Of a stretch of 64,000 nucleotides of DNA, positions 53,958 to 63,240 are shown piece by piece. Numbering within the stretch: position 1 is the first letter of the stretch; each line of letters opens with the position of its first letter. A program made the position numbers and the translations under genes. Source of the DNA: Pyropia yezoensis. Its lineage: Eukaryota > Rhodophyta > Bangiophyceae > Bangiales > Bangiaceae. The stretch lies in contig CM020619.1 in the NCBI GenBank assembly GCA_009829735.1, positions 20,527,816-20,591,815 on the forward strand. The letters run 5' to 3'. The notes beneath the pieces are model-generated. The model saw only the letters and a program-made list of their open reading frames with translations, searched no databases and was not told the DNA's origin.

Positions 53958-55874
53958 ATGGCGGGTGAGCCGAGTCGGCCTTTGTCCCCGTCTCCGACGT
54001 CTCTGTCGGACAAGCGACGGACGGGAGAGGAGGCCCTCGGGACTGAGGAGTCTCTCAGCCGGGGGTCGGCCATGGAGACGACTCGTCCCGGGCGAGGGTC
54101 GGAGGCGGCCGCCTCAGCCGTCCCCGCCCCATCACCTCCTACTGCCCCCTCGGCCGTGGTCCCACCGGGGGATGGGTCTTCCAACCCGGTGGCGGAAGGG
54201 GATGTGACTCCCATCCCCCGCCTTCCTGAGTCACGGCTGCTACTCCCGCCGCGGCCCCGTCCTCCTATGGGGCCCCGAGCCTGGGCGCCTCCCAAGTCAG
54301 TCGGGGAGCTTCCCGACTGCAAGCTCAAGGATGTCTACTTGATCATCCCCGAGCCACGGCGGACCGACGTATGGTACCGCCGGACTCGTCGGTACCCCAA
54401 CCAGGTGACTCTACCTGATGGGGTGGTCTGCGACCTACCAGCGCTACTCTGCCTGGCGGACGCGCCTGAAGTCCAGGCGTTGTCAACCTCCCTCGCCTTG
54501 GGGTCGGGCGACAAGGAGATCGACGACACCCACGCGGTTGTGTCTACCGAGTGGTGTGCCCTTCCCCGTCCCTACCTGGGCGGAGAGGACGCCCACGCCC
54601 AACACGGCGTGGTGCGAGAGGAGTTCCGACTCCGGGGCTCCTCGGGCTTCCTCATCCACGGGTCGCGGGTGGAGTTCACCCACGTACCTCTGGAGGAGCG
54701 TGAGCACCAGTACCCTTTTCTCCCAGGGTGGTGGGAGACAGTGGAGGTACCTTGTGGGTTTCCGGCTCGGATCCCCCTCCTCGTTGCCTACTTTGGCTCC
54801 GTGCTACGCTCCAGCTCGGAGGGTAACCGGGTCTTCGCCTACCTCGCCACGCACTGGGTGGTCGTGGTGGCTCGGGGCTGGTACTCCGATGTAGTCCATC
54901 GGGGTTACCTGTGGCACCTCCCACCGGCTCTGGTGGAGGGTATGGAAACCCTTGGCTTCCACTGGTTAGCCTTGGGCGCGGGGGACCTGGCTCCGTTCCT
55001 CCTTAAGGGTATGGTCACCCTGCACAATCGACTCGATTGGGCGCAGCTGGAACCCTTCCTCCGCCGCAACAAGCGTCCAGAGCCGGGGTTGGAGAGTGAG
55101 CCACCCCGGGAGTTCGTCCATGTCACCCATACTCTGGTGCAGGGACAGCTGTTCTTGCGTGAGGGGTTGGGGGACTCTTCCCTTCCCTACGCAGAGGGGG
55201 TTACTCCCTCTACGTCGCCCCCTGGCTCTGGGTGGGCGACATCATCGGCGACGACTCGTCGTGGTGCTCATCGAGGAGCCCCTCGAAGCCGCGGGCGAGC
55301 TGTGCCGACGACTTCCCCGCGGGTCGCGACTCCGACCTCGGGGGGTGTGGAGCCGACTCAGGCTCCACCCTTCCAGTTCCTCGAGCCCTTCCCCGACGTG
55401 GCGTTGGGTTCGCTACGGGTCCGAACTCCGGTACCCATGCCGATTGCGCGTGGCGTTGGCGAGATGCTTCCCAACTTGGGAGCCATCATGTATGACGCCA
55501 CGGTGGAGGCCTCACTCGTGGCCTCCCTTGACACGTTGGCTTGGGTCACCCGGCGTGTCAGTCACTTCCTCGCGTCGGGCGACTCAGCCACGGCGCGACA
55601 GTCATTGGCAGCTGAGGTCACTCGCCTCGCGGTTGGACACGAGTTTGTCCAACGGCTGCTGTCGACTCAGCAGCAGCTTCCGCGTCACGGAGGGAGTACC
55701 TCCGGACATCTATCTTACGACGGGGATGGGTCCGCGAGTCGGCGGGCCCCTCCCAGTGCTTCCACTCCGGGGCCCTCCCGAGTGGGTTACGCCCCTCCGC
55801 TACCGGCCTACGACCCTGGGGGTTCGTGGTCGGGCGGTCCCTATAGTGGTGGGGGTGGCCATATGGAACGCTAG
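53958..55874 (+). CDS. Antisense accessory gene of element 2 (unknown family)
   Basis: A 638-residue protein from Met 53958 (MAGEPSRPLSPSPTSLSDKR); the open frame extends further left through the tandem repeats, so the start is uncertain. N-terminal 110 residues are Pro/Ser-rich. A globular part follows: LPDCKLKDVYLIIPEPRRTD, WWETVEVPCGFPARIPLLVA, VFAYLATHWVVVVARGW, RGYLWHLPPALVEGMETLGF and FVHVTHTLVQGQLFLREGLG. These correspond in order to segments of the accessory product of element 1. After a Thr/Pro-rich linker comes a helical C-terminus (LVASLDTLAWVTRRVSHFLA). No known domain is recognised. It converges on pol with 128 bp between the stops. Unlike pol it has no catalytic-looking motif; a regulatory or DNA-binding role is inference. 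Confidence 0.7.
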   Translation: MAGEPSRPLSPSPTSLSDKRRTGEEALGTEESLSRGSAMETTRPGRGSEAAASAVPAPSPPTAPSAVVPPGDGSSNPVAEGDVTPIPRLPESRLLLPPRPRPPMGPRAWAPPKSVGELPDCKLKDVYLIIPEPRRTDVWYRRTRRYPNQVTLPDGVVCDLPALLCLADAPEVQALSTSLALGSGDKEIDDTHAVVSTEWCALPRPYLGGEDAHAQHGVVREEFRLRGSSGFLIHGSRVEFTHVPLEEREHQYPFLPGWWETVEVPCGFPARIPLLVAYFGSVLRSSSEGNRVFAYLATHWVVVVARGWYSDVVHRGYLWHLPPALVEGMETLGFHWLALGAGDLAPFLLKGMVTLHNRLDWAQLEPFLRRNKRPEPGLESEPPREFVHVTHTLVQGQLFLREGLGDSSLPYAEGVTPSTSPPGSGWATSSATTRRGAHRGAPRSRGRAVPTTSPRVATPTSGGVEPTQAPPFQFLEPFPDVALGSLRVRTPVPMPIARGVGEMLPNLGAIMYDATVEASLVASLDTLAWVTRRVSHFLASGDSATARQSLAAEVTRLAVGHEFVQRLLSTQQQLPRHGGSTSGHLSYDGDGSASRRAPPSASTPGPSRVGYAPPLPAYDPGGSWSGGPYSGGGGHMER

Positions 55875-56002
55875 AGTCAGCGGTCGAACGACTTGTTCTT
55901 TCCTTGGTGAGAAGAGTGGTGGGTATTCTTCTCGTTTTGTATTGTGCCATAGTCGGCTTTGTTAGTAGAGAATCTTTGAAGAACCATGGTATGTGTTTGT
56001 AC

Positions 56003-59000
56003 TCATGGTTGGCTTGCCGCTCTGCTCTGACTTGGAGCAGGGACTTCATCCCCCGACGTACGAGTGCTACGTCGGCGTATAGATATGCCCACAGTCTGGC
56101 AGTATCTACGGACCTTCTCTACTGGTAGGTCCTCTACAAACTCCCATGTGTCGGAAGTTGGTCCATACCCGAACCACCTGACTCGGAGCATGAGTCGCCC
56201 CGACTCATCATATCCGTGCCCGACAAACTTGTCGAACACCGCCTCCAATGGCTTATTGGAAGAGGTCGGCAAGGATGGGACTTTCCATGCTTGCAAAGCC
56301 CTTTCCCAAGCGGGATCTCCCTCTGGGGGTTCGGGTGCGCGAGTCGCGTGATTCCCATTTATTGTCCGGATACCATCATCACTCTCGATGGTTAACCGAC
56401 GTCCATCCGTTTTAAGGATGTGATATGGTCCCAGAGTCTTGAAGACCAATTTCCCTCCCTTATTGTCGTGGGAGTTAACATAAATCCAATCTCCAACTCG
56501 GAGCGGATCGCGACGATGTCTGACTCGGACATCGAAGTACCTCTTGTAACGGGCTTGGGCCTTCTCCATAGTAGCCCGGACAAGGGGTATCATCTCCTCC
56601 CGTCTCTGGAGTAGGGAGGCTTTCGCCTGACTCGGTGTTTGAGTCGAAGTCTCACCCTCAGTCTGGGTGAGACGCTCCACAGCTACTGACGGAAGTCGTC
56701 GGGGGCAGACGAAGGCAAACGGTGCCTCTCCCGTACTACTGTGTACCTGGGAGTTGTATGCTGTCACGAGTAGTGACGCATAACGAGCCCATGTGACTAC
56801 ATGGTCATGGACATAGTGACGCAACTGGCGCACTAGAGTCCTGTTGAATCGTTCCACCTGCCCATTAGTCTGGGGATGGTAAGGGGTGGCGAAGTTCGTC
56901 TGCACCCCCAACATCTTCATGACTCCCTGATACAGGACGGACGCAAACTGTGGTCCGTTATCCGAAAGGATAGAGTCGGGGATGCCATAACTGGCAACCC
57001 AGACGTCGAGTAACTCACTCAGAACGTCCACGGCTGTGATATCCTTGAGTGGGGATACCCGTGTGAGCTTAGTGAAGCGATCACACATCACCAGAAGGTA
57101 CTCATATCCTTCAGGTGTTCGTGGTAGTGGACCGAGTAAGTCCACTGCTATCGCTGCAAACGGCTCTGTTGCAGGAAAGAGTCTCATGGAAGAAGTCTGC
57201 CGGGACTCCATGAGTCTATTCTTTGCGCAAGTCGCGCATGCGGCTACATATCCGTACACATCAGCCACGAGTGATGGCCAATAGTACTTCTTACGTAGGG
57301 TCTGATACATCCTCGTAGACCCTGGGTGTCCACCCAACGGTGAGGAGTGCTCCCGTTGGAGGATACTCTTGCGTAACTCCTTGGGGACGACGACTTGCTT
57401 GTCCCCCTGGGTATATCCCTTACGGCAGAGTATGCCGTTGTCATTCAGGAAGAACCGAGTCGGTTGAGCCTGGTCGAGCTCCTTCCTGAGTCGTCGACAA
57501 AGTTTGTCGCTCTCCTGTGCCTGGACAAACTCATCCAAAGACACGGGTAATAATTTGGCCATGCCAGGCATCCTCGGGTCGAGGACAGTTCCGGAGCGAG
57601 TGGTCACTGCCACATGAGGGAGTTCCTCAGGGATAGGGGAAGTGTCTTTCCCATCCGTCGGTATGCGAGACAACGCGTCCGCAACCGCATGCTTCGGGCC
57701 TGGCCGATATTCAACATCATAATCGAACTCAGCGAGGCAGAGTCGCCATCGATTGAGTCGGTTATTCGTACAGGCTGTAGTGGTGAGTATCCACTTCAAA
57801 GCCTTGTGGTCACATCGAATGAGGAACTTCCTTCCTTCGATGTATGGCCGTAGCATGGAGACTGCCCATACCACGCCAAGACCCTCTACCTCCGTCACAG
57901 AATAGTTCTTCTGGGCGGGTGAGAGTCCCTTACTGAAATAGCCAACGGGTAAATACTCCCCCGAAGGCTGTTGTTGGAGTAAGCAACAACCGAGTTGGTC
58001 GTAACTTGCGTCCACATCAACGATGTAGTGAGCCCCCGGTCTCGGGATCGCTAACACCGGTGGGTTGCAGAGGAGCTCTCGCAACCTATCAAACGCTTCT
58101 TGCTCCGGGGGTTTGGGAGCATCCAAGCGCTTGGGCATCTTGGAACTTACCAAGTGGTTCAACGGTGCAGACACTTTGGCATAGTTCGCCACAAAGCGTC
58201 TGTATACGTTACACATACCCAGGAAGCTCCTGAGTTGTGTCTGTGTCTGGGGGAACTTCGCCCGACGGATGGCCATGAGGTTCTTCTCATTGACCAGAAT
58301 GCGACCTGGCCGGACTATATGGCCGAGGTACTCCACCTCATTACTAAAGAGGTGACACTTCGTAGGTTTGAGTGTTACTCCTGCTTCACCCAACAGGGTA
58401 AACACTCTGTCCAAGTGGGACAAGTGTTCTTCGGCAGTCCCGGAGAACACAATGATATCGTCCAGATACACCAGGGCGATCTGCCACTTGACTCCGGCAA
58501 GTATCAAGTCAATAGCACGCTGGAAAGTCGCAGGTGCATTGCAAAGCCCAAAAGGGAGCCGTGTACACTGATAAACTCCACAGTGACACGTGAAGGTGGT
58601 CAAGTGTCTGTCCTCCTTGCGGATGGGTATCTGCCAGTACCCCGCGTTGCAGTCCAACGTGGAAAAGTACTGTGCCTCACCGAGTGAGTCAAGGCAATCG
58701 TCCATACGGGGTAAGGGGTAACTATCCCTTACCGTCCGCTCGTTTAGCTTACGATAATCGATGCAGAACCGCATCGTGCCGTCTGACTTGGGCACCAAGA
58801 CTATGGGACTGGCCCACTCACTTGAGCAAGGCTCAATGACACCCATGTCTTGCATCCGTTGGACCTGCTCTCGGGTGAGTTCCCGTGAGTCTGGTCCCAT
58901 ACGGTAGGGACTCAGGCGAACTGGCCTAGCCCCTGGCTTCAACACGATTCTGTGTTCGGTGGCCTTGATGAGCCCAAGGTCACCATTCCACAACTTGTGA

Positions 59001-59875
59001 TGCTTCTGGATTAACTCATCCAGTCGTCCATGTAAACACTCCGGGATGTTCTCCCGATGTACCGTCGGCGACTTAGCCGTCGATGAACTCGATTGGTCGG
59101 CAGAGCCTGCCATTCCAATATCCTCCCATTGCTGTTGAGTCACAGCAACGACATTCCCCTCAAAGGTAGAGATCGACGCAATCTTCATGCCTCCGGGGAG
59201 TCGTCGAGGTTCCTCCGACGTGTTGAGGACCTCCACCCACCAGGTTTGGTCATCCCCACAAGTCATGGGGCCCCAAGCAACTTGCACTTGGTGAGTATAA
59301 TAGACTCGGTCCACGGGGGAAACAAGTCCATTCCCTCGAAACCGTGTGCGTACTCGCACAAAGGTCCTTGATCGGGGCGGGACTACCGTACCCTTACATA
59401 CTCGTACATGGGTCGTAGAGCCTCCACCCTTGGGAGAGTTTTCCCTAGGTTGATGAGTCGTAGGGGAAACAGTCCTCCCTTTACGCAATATGGGGACAGT
59501 CTCTCCATTACGCATTCGGATTATCCCTTCCGGTCCACAGACGGCCGGGACATGGAGGTCCAGATAGTCAGTTCCCAGGAGTACGGGGACTGACATATTG
59601 GAGACTACTCCAAAGTTCACCTGCGTCTGGTAGAACCCAATGCAAACAGTCAATGCAATAGACCCAACAATGGGGAGGAGTCCCCCATTGACATCAAACA
59701 TACGCCACTCGGGTGAGCCGGCGGGGCTCACATCTGTCCCCTCTGGCAATAAGTCTTGCCTAATGAGAGAGGCAGCAGAGCCTGTGTCGACTATGACACG
59801 AGAGGTAAACTCATATCCATCCTGCAGCCAGAGTCGAGCTGCGACCTGGTAGTTACTCCCTACCAGCACTGACAC
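56003..59875 (-). CDS. pol of element 2 (PR-RT-RH-IN-chromodomain-like)
   Basis: A single frame of 1290 codons, drawn here from a GTG because no ATG precedes the protease. Protease VIVDTGSAASLI near residue 30; reverse transcriptase with RFCIDYRKLNERTVRDSYPL and ALVYLDDIIVFS near 470; RNase H with YIVDVDASYDQLGCCL. The integrase has an HHCC finger (REHSSPLGGHPGSTRMYQTL ... CATCAKNRL), and catalytic Asp in IAVDLLGPLP and ILSDNGPQF (near 973), with QVERFNRTL. The end (RVRWFGYGPTSDTWEFVEDL, near 1220) is chromodomain-like. The length and order are those of complete Ty3/gypsy pol proteins. Confidence 0.92.
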   Translation of the reverse strand: MSVLVGSNYQVAARLWLQDGYEFTSRVIVDTGSAASLIRQDLLPEGTDVSPAGSPEWRMFDVNGGLLPIVGSIALTVCIGFYQTQVNFGVVSNMSVPVLLGTDYLDLHVPAVCGPEGIIRMRNGETVPILRKGRTVSPTTHQPRENSPKGGGSTTHVRVCKGTVVPPRSRTFVRVRTRFRGNGLVSPVDRVYYTHQVQVAWGPMTCGDDQTWWVEVLNTSEEPRRLPGGMKIASISTFEGNVVAVTQQQWEDIGMAGSADQSSSSTAKSPTVHRENIPECLHGRLDELIQKHHKLWNGDLGLIKATEHRIVLKPGARPVRLSPYRMGPDSRELTREQVQRMQDMGVIEPCSSEWASPIVLVPKSDGTMRFCIDYRKLNERTVRDSYPLPRMDDCLDSLGEAQYFSTLDCNAGYWQIPIRKEDRHLTTFTCHCGVYQCTRLPFGLCNAPATFQRAIDLILAGVKWQIALVYLDDIIVFSGTAEEHLSHLDRVFTLLGEAGVTLKPTKCHLFSNEVEYLGHIVRPGRILVNEKNLMAIRRAKFPQTQTQLRSFLGMCNVYRRFVANYAKVSAPLNHLVSSKMPKRLDAPKPPEQEAFDRLRELLCNPPVLAIPRPGAHYIVDVDASYDQLGCCLLQQQPSGEYLPVGYFSKGLSPAQKNYSVTEVEGLGVVWAVSMLRPYIEGRKFLIRCDHKALKWILTTTACTNNRLNRWRLCLAEFDYDVEYRPGPKHAVADALSRIPTDGKDTSPIPEELPHVAVTTRSGTVLDPRMPGMAKLLPVSLDEFVQAQESDKLCRRLRKELDQAQPTRFFLNDNGILCRKGYTQGDKQVVVPKELRKSILQREHSSPLGGHPGSTRMYQTLRKKYYWPSLVADVYGYVAACATCAKNRLMESRQTSSMRLFPATEPFAAIAVDLLGPLPRTPEGYEYLLVMCDRFTKLTRVSPLKDITAVDVLSELLDVWVASYGIPDSILSDNGPQFASVLYQGVMKMLGVQTNFATPYHPQTNGQVERFNRTLVRQLRHYVHDHVVTWARYASLLVTAYNSQVHSSTGEAPFAFVCPRRLPSVAVERLTQTEGETSTQTPSQAKASLLQRREEMIPLVRATMEKAQARYKRYFDVRVRHRRDPLRVGDWIYVNSHDNKGGKLVFKTLGPYHILKTDGRRLTIESDDGIRTINGNHATRAPEPPEGDPAWERALQAWKVPSLPTSSNKPLEAVFDKFVGHGYDESGRLMLRVRWFGYGPTSDTWEFVEDLPVEKVRRYCQTVGISIRRRSTRTSGDEVPAPSQSRAASQP

Positions 59876-60029
59876 AATCCGACTCGGGTCGTGCTTCTGA
59901 GGAGGGGCCTTGTCCTAGGTCTCACCCCTCGAGGTCGAGTCAGGACCTTCACTCTCCCATGGGTCGGTGAGCGTGAAGCAACCCGCTTCATTACCGCTGG
60001 AGCCTTTGGGTCAGTCTTAGTCCCAGCGG

Positions 60030-60455
60030 CTAGGCGTTTCCCTCATCCGACTCGGATGATGGAGTATCCTTGCCACTTGAGCTGGGGGAAGAGGTTTCCC
60101 CCTTCTCAAGCGTGGACTCATCCTCTGACTTAGGTTGAGTCATGGCCGTCACACGTGTGGTGTGTGGCCGGGTATCCGAATCAGTCCTCGGAATACCGAG
60201 CTTCCCAATACGAGCCAACAGGGCTCTCAAACGAACGTCCAGAGTGGGGCATTGGGCTGCCCAGTGTCCCGACTTGGAACACTGCCAACACGGCCGATCA
60301 CTCATCGACGCCGATGGCCCCGCTTTTCCCTGTGACTTATCAGGGATGGCGGCCACCATACCTTCCGTCTCTCGAGTTGAGGACGAAGGTACTGCAGGGT
60401 ACGTCCGCGTGTAGGAAGGCATCCTTGCAGTTCTGCGGAAGCGACTTGCTTCCAT
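60030..60455 (-). CDS. gag of element 2, C-terminal part (runs into gap)
   Basis: Contains a CCHC zinc knuckle, CWQCSKSGHWAAQC, near 60240-60280, followed by an acidic Ser-rich tail (SSPSSSGKDTPSSESDEGN) like that of element 1. The N-terminal capsid region is hidden by the run of N. It is in a different frame from pol. Confidence 0.8.
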   Translation of the reverse strand: MEASRFRRTARMPSYTRTYPAVPSSSTRETEGMVAAIPDKSQGKAGPSASMSDRPCWQCSKSGHWAAQCPTLDVRLRALLARIGKLGIPRTDSDTRPHTTRVTAMTQPKSEDESTLEKGETSSPSSSGKDTPSSESDEGNA

Positions 60456-60955
60456 NNNNNNNNNNNNNNNNNNNNNNNNNNNNNNNNNNNNNNNNNNNNN
60501 NNNNNNNNNNNNNNNNNNNNNNNNNNNNNNNNNNNNNNNNNNNNNNNNNNNNNNNNNNNNNNNNNNNNNNNNNNNNNNNNNNNNNNNNNNNNNNNNNNNN
60601 NNNNNNNNNNNNNNNNNNNNNNNNNNNNNNNNNNNNNNNNNNNNNNNNNNNNNNNNNNNNNNNNNNNNNNNNNNNNNNNNNNNNNNNNNNNNNNNNNNNN
60701 NNNNNNNNNNNNNNNNNNNNNNNNNNNNNNNNNNNNNNNNNNNNNNNNNNNNNNNNNNNNNNNNNNNNNNNNNNNNNNNNNNNNNNNNNNNNNNNNNNNN
60801 NNNNNNNNNNNNNNNNNNNNNNNNNNNNNNNNNNNNNNNNNNNNNNNNNNNNNNNNNNNNNNNNNNNNNNNNNNNNNNNNNNNNNNNNNNNNNNNNNNNN
60901 NNNNNNNNNNNNNNNNNNNNNNNNNNNNNNNNNNNNNNNNNNNNNNNNNNNNNNN
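60456..60955. other. Assembly gap (500 N)
   Basis: Exactly 500 unknown bases, most likely a fixed-size scaffold gap. It removes the gag N-terminus, primer-binding site and 5' LTR of element 2. Whether the DNA to its right is really adjacent is not testable here. Confidence 0.99.
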
Positions 60956-61417
60956 GTCCCACTCCTGCTGCTGCTTGTGTGCAAGTCTCTGGGCTGCTGT
61001 GTCTGCTGTGCCCGCAGCTGCTCCTGCCTTCGAGAGGTCGTTGCCACTCCCGCTGCCTGTTTATCGTACACCCGGCGGTCTTACTCCTGGTACTGCGCTC
61101 GAGCCCAGGTCACAAGTGTAGCCGTCAATGCACTGCGTCGGCATGAAGGTGTGGGCGCGAAGACGTCGGAGCCTGCGTCGGTGACGTACACGTCGCGGAC
61201 TTCGCATGTGATGTGCTTTTGCACGCGGCGAGGGTGTGTGTTAGAATTTGCGCGGTGGTCTAAGCGTGCGCAGTGGCTGGGGAGGGAGGGCGCCCAACAG
61301 CAGGCCCGCCACTACAGGCACAGGAGAATGGAATGCATGCGCGGTCATCGCCGTCTTGCCAGTGACGCCAGATCTCTTTTTTTATCTCTATGTGTGCAAC
61401 AGCCGTTCTGCGGCTGT
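60956..61417. other. Unassigned stretch right of the gap
   Basis: On the minus strand just right of the gap a short Gln/Arg-rich reading (QEQLRAQQTQQPRDLHTSSS) occurs. It could belong to the gag region of element 2 or to an unrelated sequence; I cannot decide. No other feature is visible before the transposase. Confidence 0.4.
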
Positions 61418-62516
61418 CTACTGCAGCAACAAAGCATCCATGTTCATCTGCACTCGCACGAACTGTCCCATGATTTGCGCGTGTGTCAGCATCATCGCCG
61501 CGTCGGCCAGCAACCGTCGAGGCTTGTCCTGATACCGACTGTCAAAGTACACAAGGTCGCGGATGTGCCCTCTTCAATTCATTGAACACCCCCTCGATAG
61601 GTTGAAGGTTGGGGGAGTAGGCGGGGAGCCTGATGTAGTACACGCCATTCTCCTGCAGGAAGTCGTCCCCTTGCTGGTCATGGATGCCAGCGTTATCGAA
61701 CAAACAGCACGCTGTTGGCCGGCTGCAGGTCCCACGGCAGGTTGGGCTGGTACTTCCCTATCGCCTCCACTTGCATCAGGTCTTCCAGGAACAGCCGCCA
61801 GTCATCCGAGTTTTGAGCAGGCCCCAACACCACCGTCTGCATCCATAGAACACCCGAGCTGGCGCTGACCGCCATCATCGTGCTCGTCCCTCGGAAATGG
61901 TACGTGGGTCTCGGTCGAGCAGCACGCACGAGCTGTTGCGCTGCGACCTGCCGTACTTCCTGTACGAGTCCTCACCCGATTTATGCGTCTCGTCGATACT
62001 GACGATGCACCGCATTGGAATCTGGCTCATGGTCTGCGCGAACTGCCGCTGGTTGTTCAGGTTGCGCTCATGGAACAGCCTCTCAATCTTCTTCCGCGTA
62101 TAGCCATGGTAGCGTAGCACACGGTAGACAGTGGCGGCGCTGGCGTGGACGTCGGCGTACTCGTCAGACATGCTTCTCAGCTCCTTTCAGAAGCTTGACG
62201 TGGTCCTTCAGGAACGCAGCCGGTTCTGCCTCTACGAGGTGCTTCACAGCAGCAGCGAGCGGGAGACGAGAAGATGGCGGCGTCAAAGTGCGCGTTCTCA
62301 CGCTCCTCACTCTGCCACACCTGTCCCCGCGTCCTCCCACCGGCCAACCCAGCGGCGCAGAGACCGGGGCGAGCAGCCGATGATGTCTGCCACCTCCTCC
62401 TGGTTGTATTTTTCGGAATACAATCCGAGTGCGTGCAGTCTCTCCTGCTCAGAGAACATCGCAGCAGCCGTGACGGAGCGCAAAGCAAAGCAGATGCAGT
62501 GCATCCACCAGGGCAT
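61418..62516 (-). pseudogene. IS630/Tc1-mariner superfamily transposase (decayed)
   Basis: Minus-strand order: an N-terminal helix-turn-helix (MFSEQERLHALGLYSEKYNQ, then EEVADIIGCSPRSLRRWVGR, near 62460-62320); a second region (AEPAAFLKDHVKLLKGAEKH); then ATVYRVLRYHGYTRKKIERL. The DDE core follows: IVSIDETHKSGEDSYRKYGR with the first Asp, FDNAGIHDQQGDDFLQENGV with the second Asp at about 61697, and YYIRLPAYSPNLQPIEGVFN with the Glu 33 residues later. The C-terminus reads HIRDLVYFDSRYQDKP to a stop at 61418. Total length suits the family (about 366 codons). It is a DNA transposon relic: an in-frame stop follows the first helix-turn-helix, and frame changes lie near 62170, 61700 and 61570. I did not find terminal inverted repeats. 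Confidence 0.8.
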
Positions 62517-63240
62517 CCACTAAAACCGTGCGTGACGCGACACGCACCGCACTGTAGAGATCTTTGCTGCACGGGCGCCATTGGTCGTGCGGTCCGATGG
62601 CAGTAAGTTGTGAGGGAAGGAACTCCCTCCTGGCGGTCTGTCCCTGGGCGGTCGCCAATCTTTGCAGACGTTCCCGGATTGCCGGCCGCTTCGGACTTCT
62701 TTCCAAAAAGTGCTCGAATCCATGCATTCGTCAGTCGACACTGAATCGATCGGCCGGCACCAAGCCGACATTACAGTAAGCGACCTGCTCCCATTTTCTG
62801 CCCCGAAATTCGTGATCACAGCCGAGGCAGACCCCGCGAGATGTGGGGCCGTCGTCGCCCGCCGTTCGACTACCGTCGTCAGCATCATGGACGTCGTCAC
62901 AGCCGTCGTTCCCATACCACGACGCAGCACCCTGTGAGCACCGTGGCTTTTGATGCAGTACGTCACATGGTGACGACGTGGGGGCGAGAACGGTACGTTG
63001 GATGGTCGGGTGACTGGTCTTCTCGTAGATGTGCGTCGGTCATCACCCTGGTCCTCTCAGCTGTCATGCGGGACGGACTTGATGCGTCAGACGTAGTTGG
63101 GAGAGTCTTTTGCACGACCCGTGAGGCTCCCGGTCGTGTCGCAGACGCTGAATCCGATACTGACCCGGGTGCACTCTTGTCTTTTTCTCCACATTCACTC
63201 TCCTGGTGCAGTTGCCATCTATGTCGATTGATCAGATGCC
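62517..63240. other. Intergenic stretch between transposase relic and right GC-rich block
   Basis: No credible gene. An imperfect self-complementary region rich in ACGACG/CGTCGT occurs at about 62868-62930. From about 63240 rightwards the DNA turns into the same GC-rich, G-run sequence seen at the left end of the window. Confidence 0.45.

Larger units (their letters stand above)
53861..60056. repeat. Dispersed hexamer GAGTCG/CGACTC in element 2
   Basis: By eye I count at least 25 exact GAGTCG or CGACTC in 6.2 kb, where about three are expected at equal base use. Among them are sites at 53866, 53934, 53972, 54079, 55029, 56192, 56341, 56641, 57740 and 59831 (positions to within a few bases). 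They occur in the accessory gene, pol and gag, in both orientations and in different frames. Element 1 has about five in 8.4 kb. Conversely, element 2 has only about three of element 1's heptamer in its internal part. Confidence 0.65.
52231..60455 (-). mobile_element. Ty3/gypsy LTR retrotransposon, element 2 (pol open; right end lost in gap)
   Basis: A second Ty3/gypsy element of the same general layout and orientation as element 1: left LTR, polypurine tract, opposite-strand accessory gene, pol, gag. The 1290-codon pol frame is uninterrupted from protease to chromodomain-like end; gag runs into the assembly gap and the 5' LTR is not visible, so age cannot be estimated from LTRs. Protein identity to element 1 is moderate and the LTRs share no obvious sequence, so the two are separate families. 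It seems to have inserted into the Plavaka-like remnant, whose reading stops at the LTR edge. It looks nearly whole in the part that is visible, with about one break. Confidence 0.88.
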
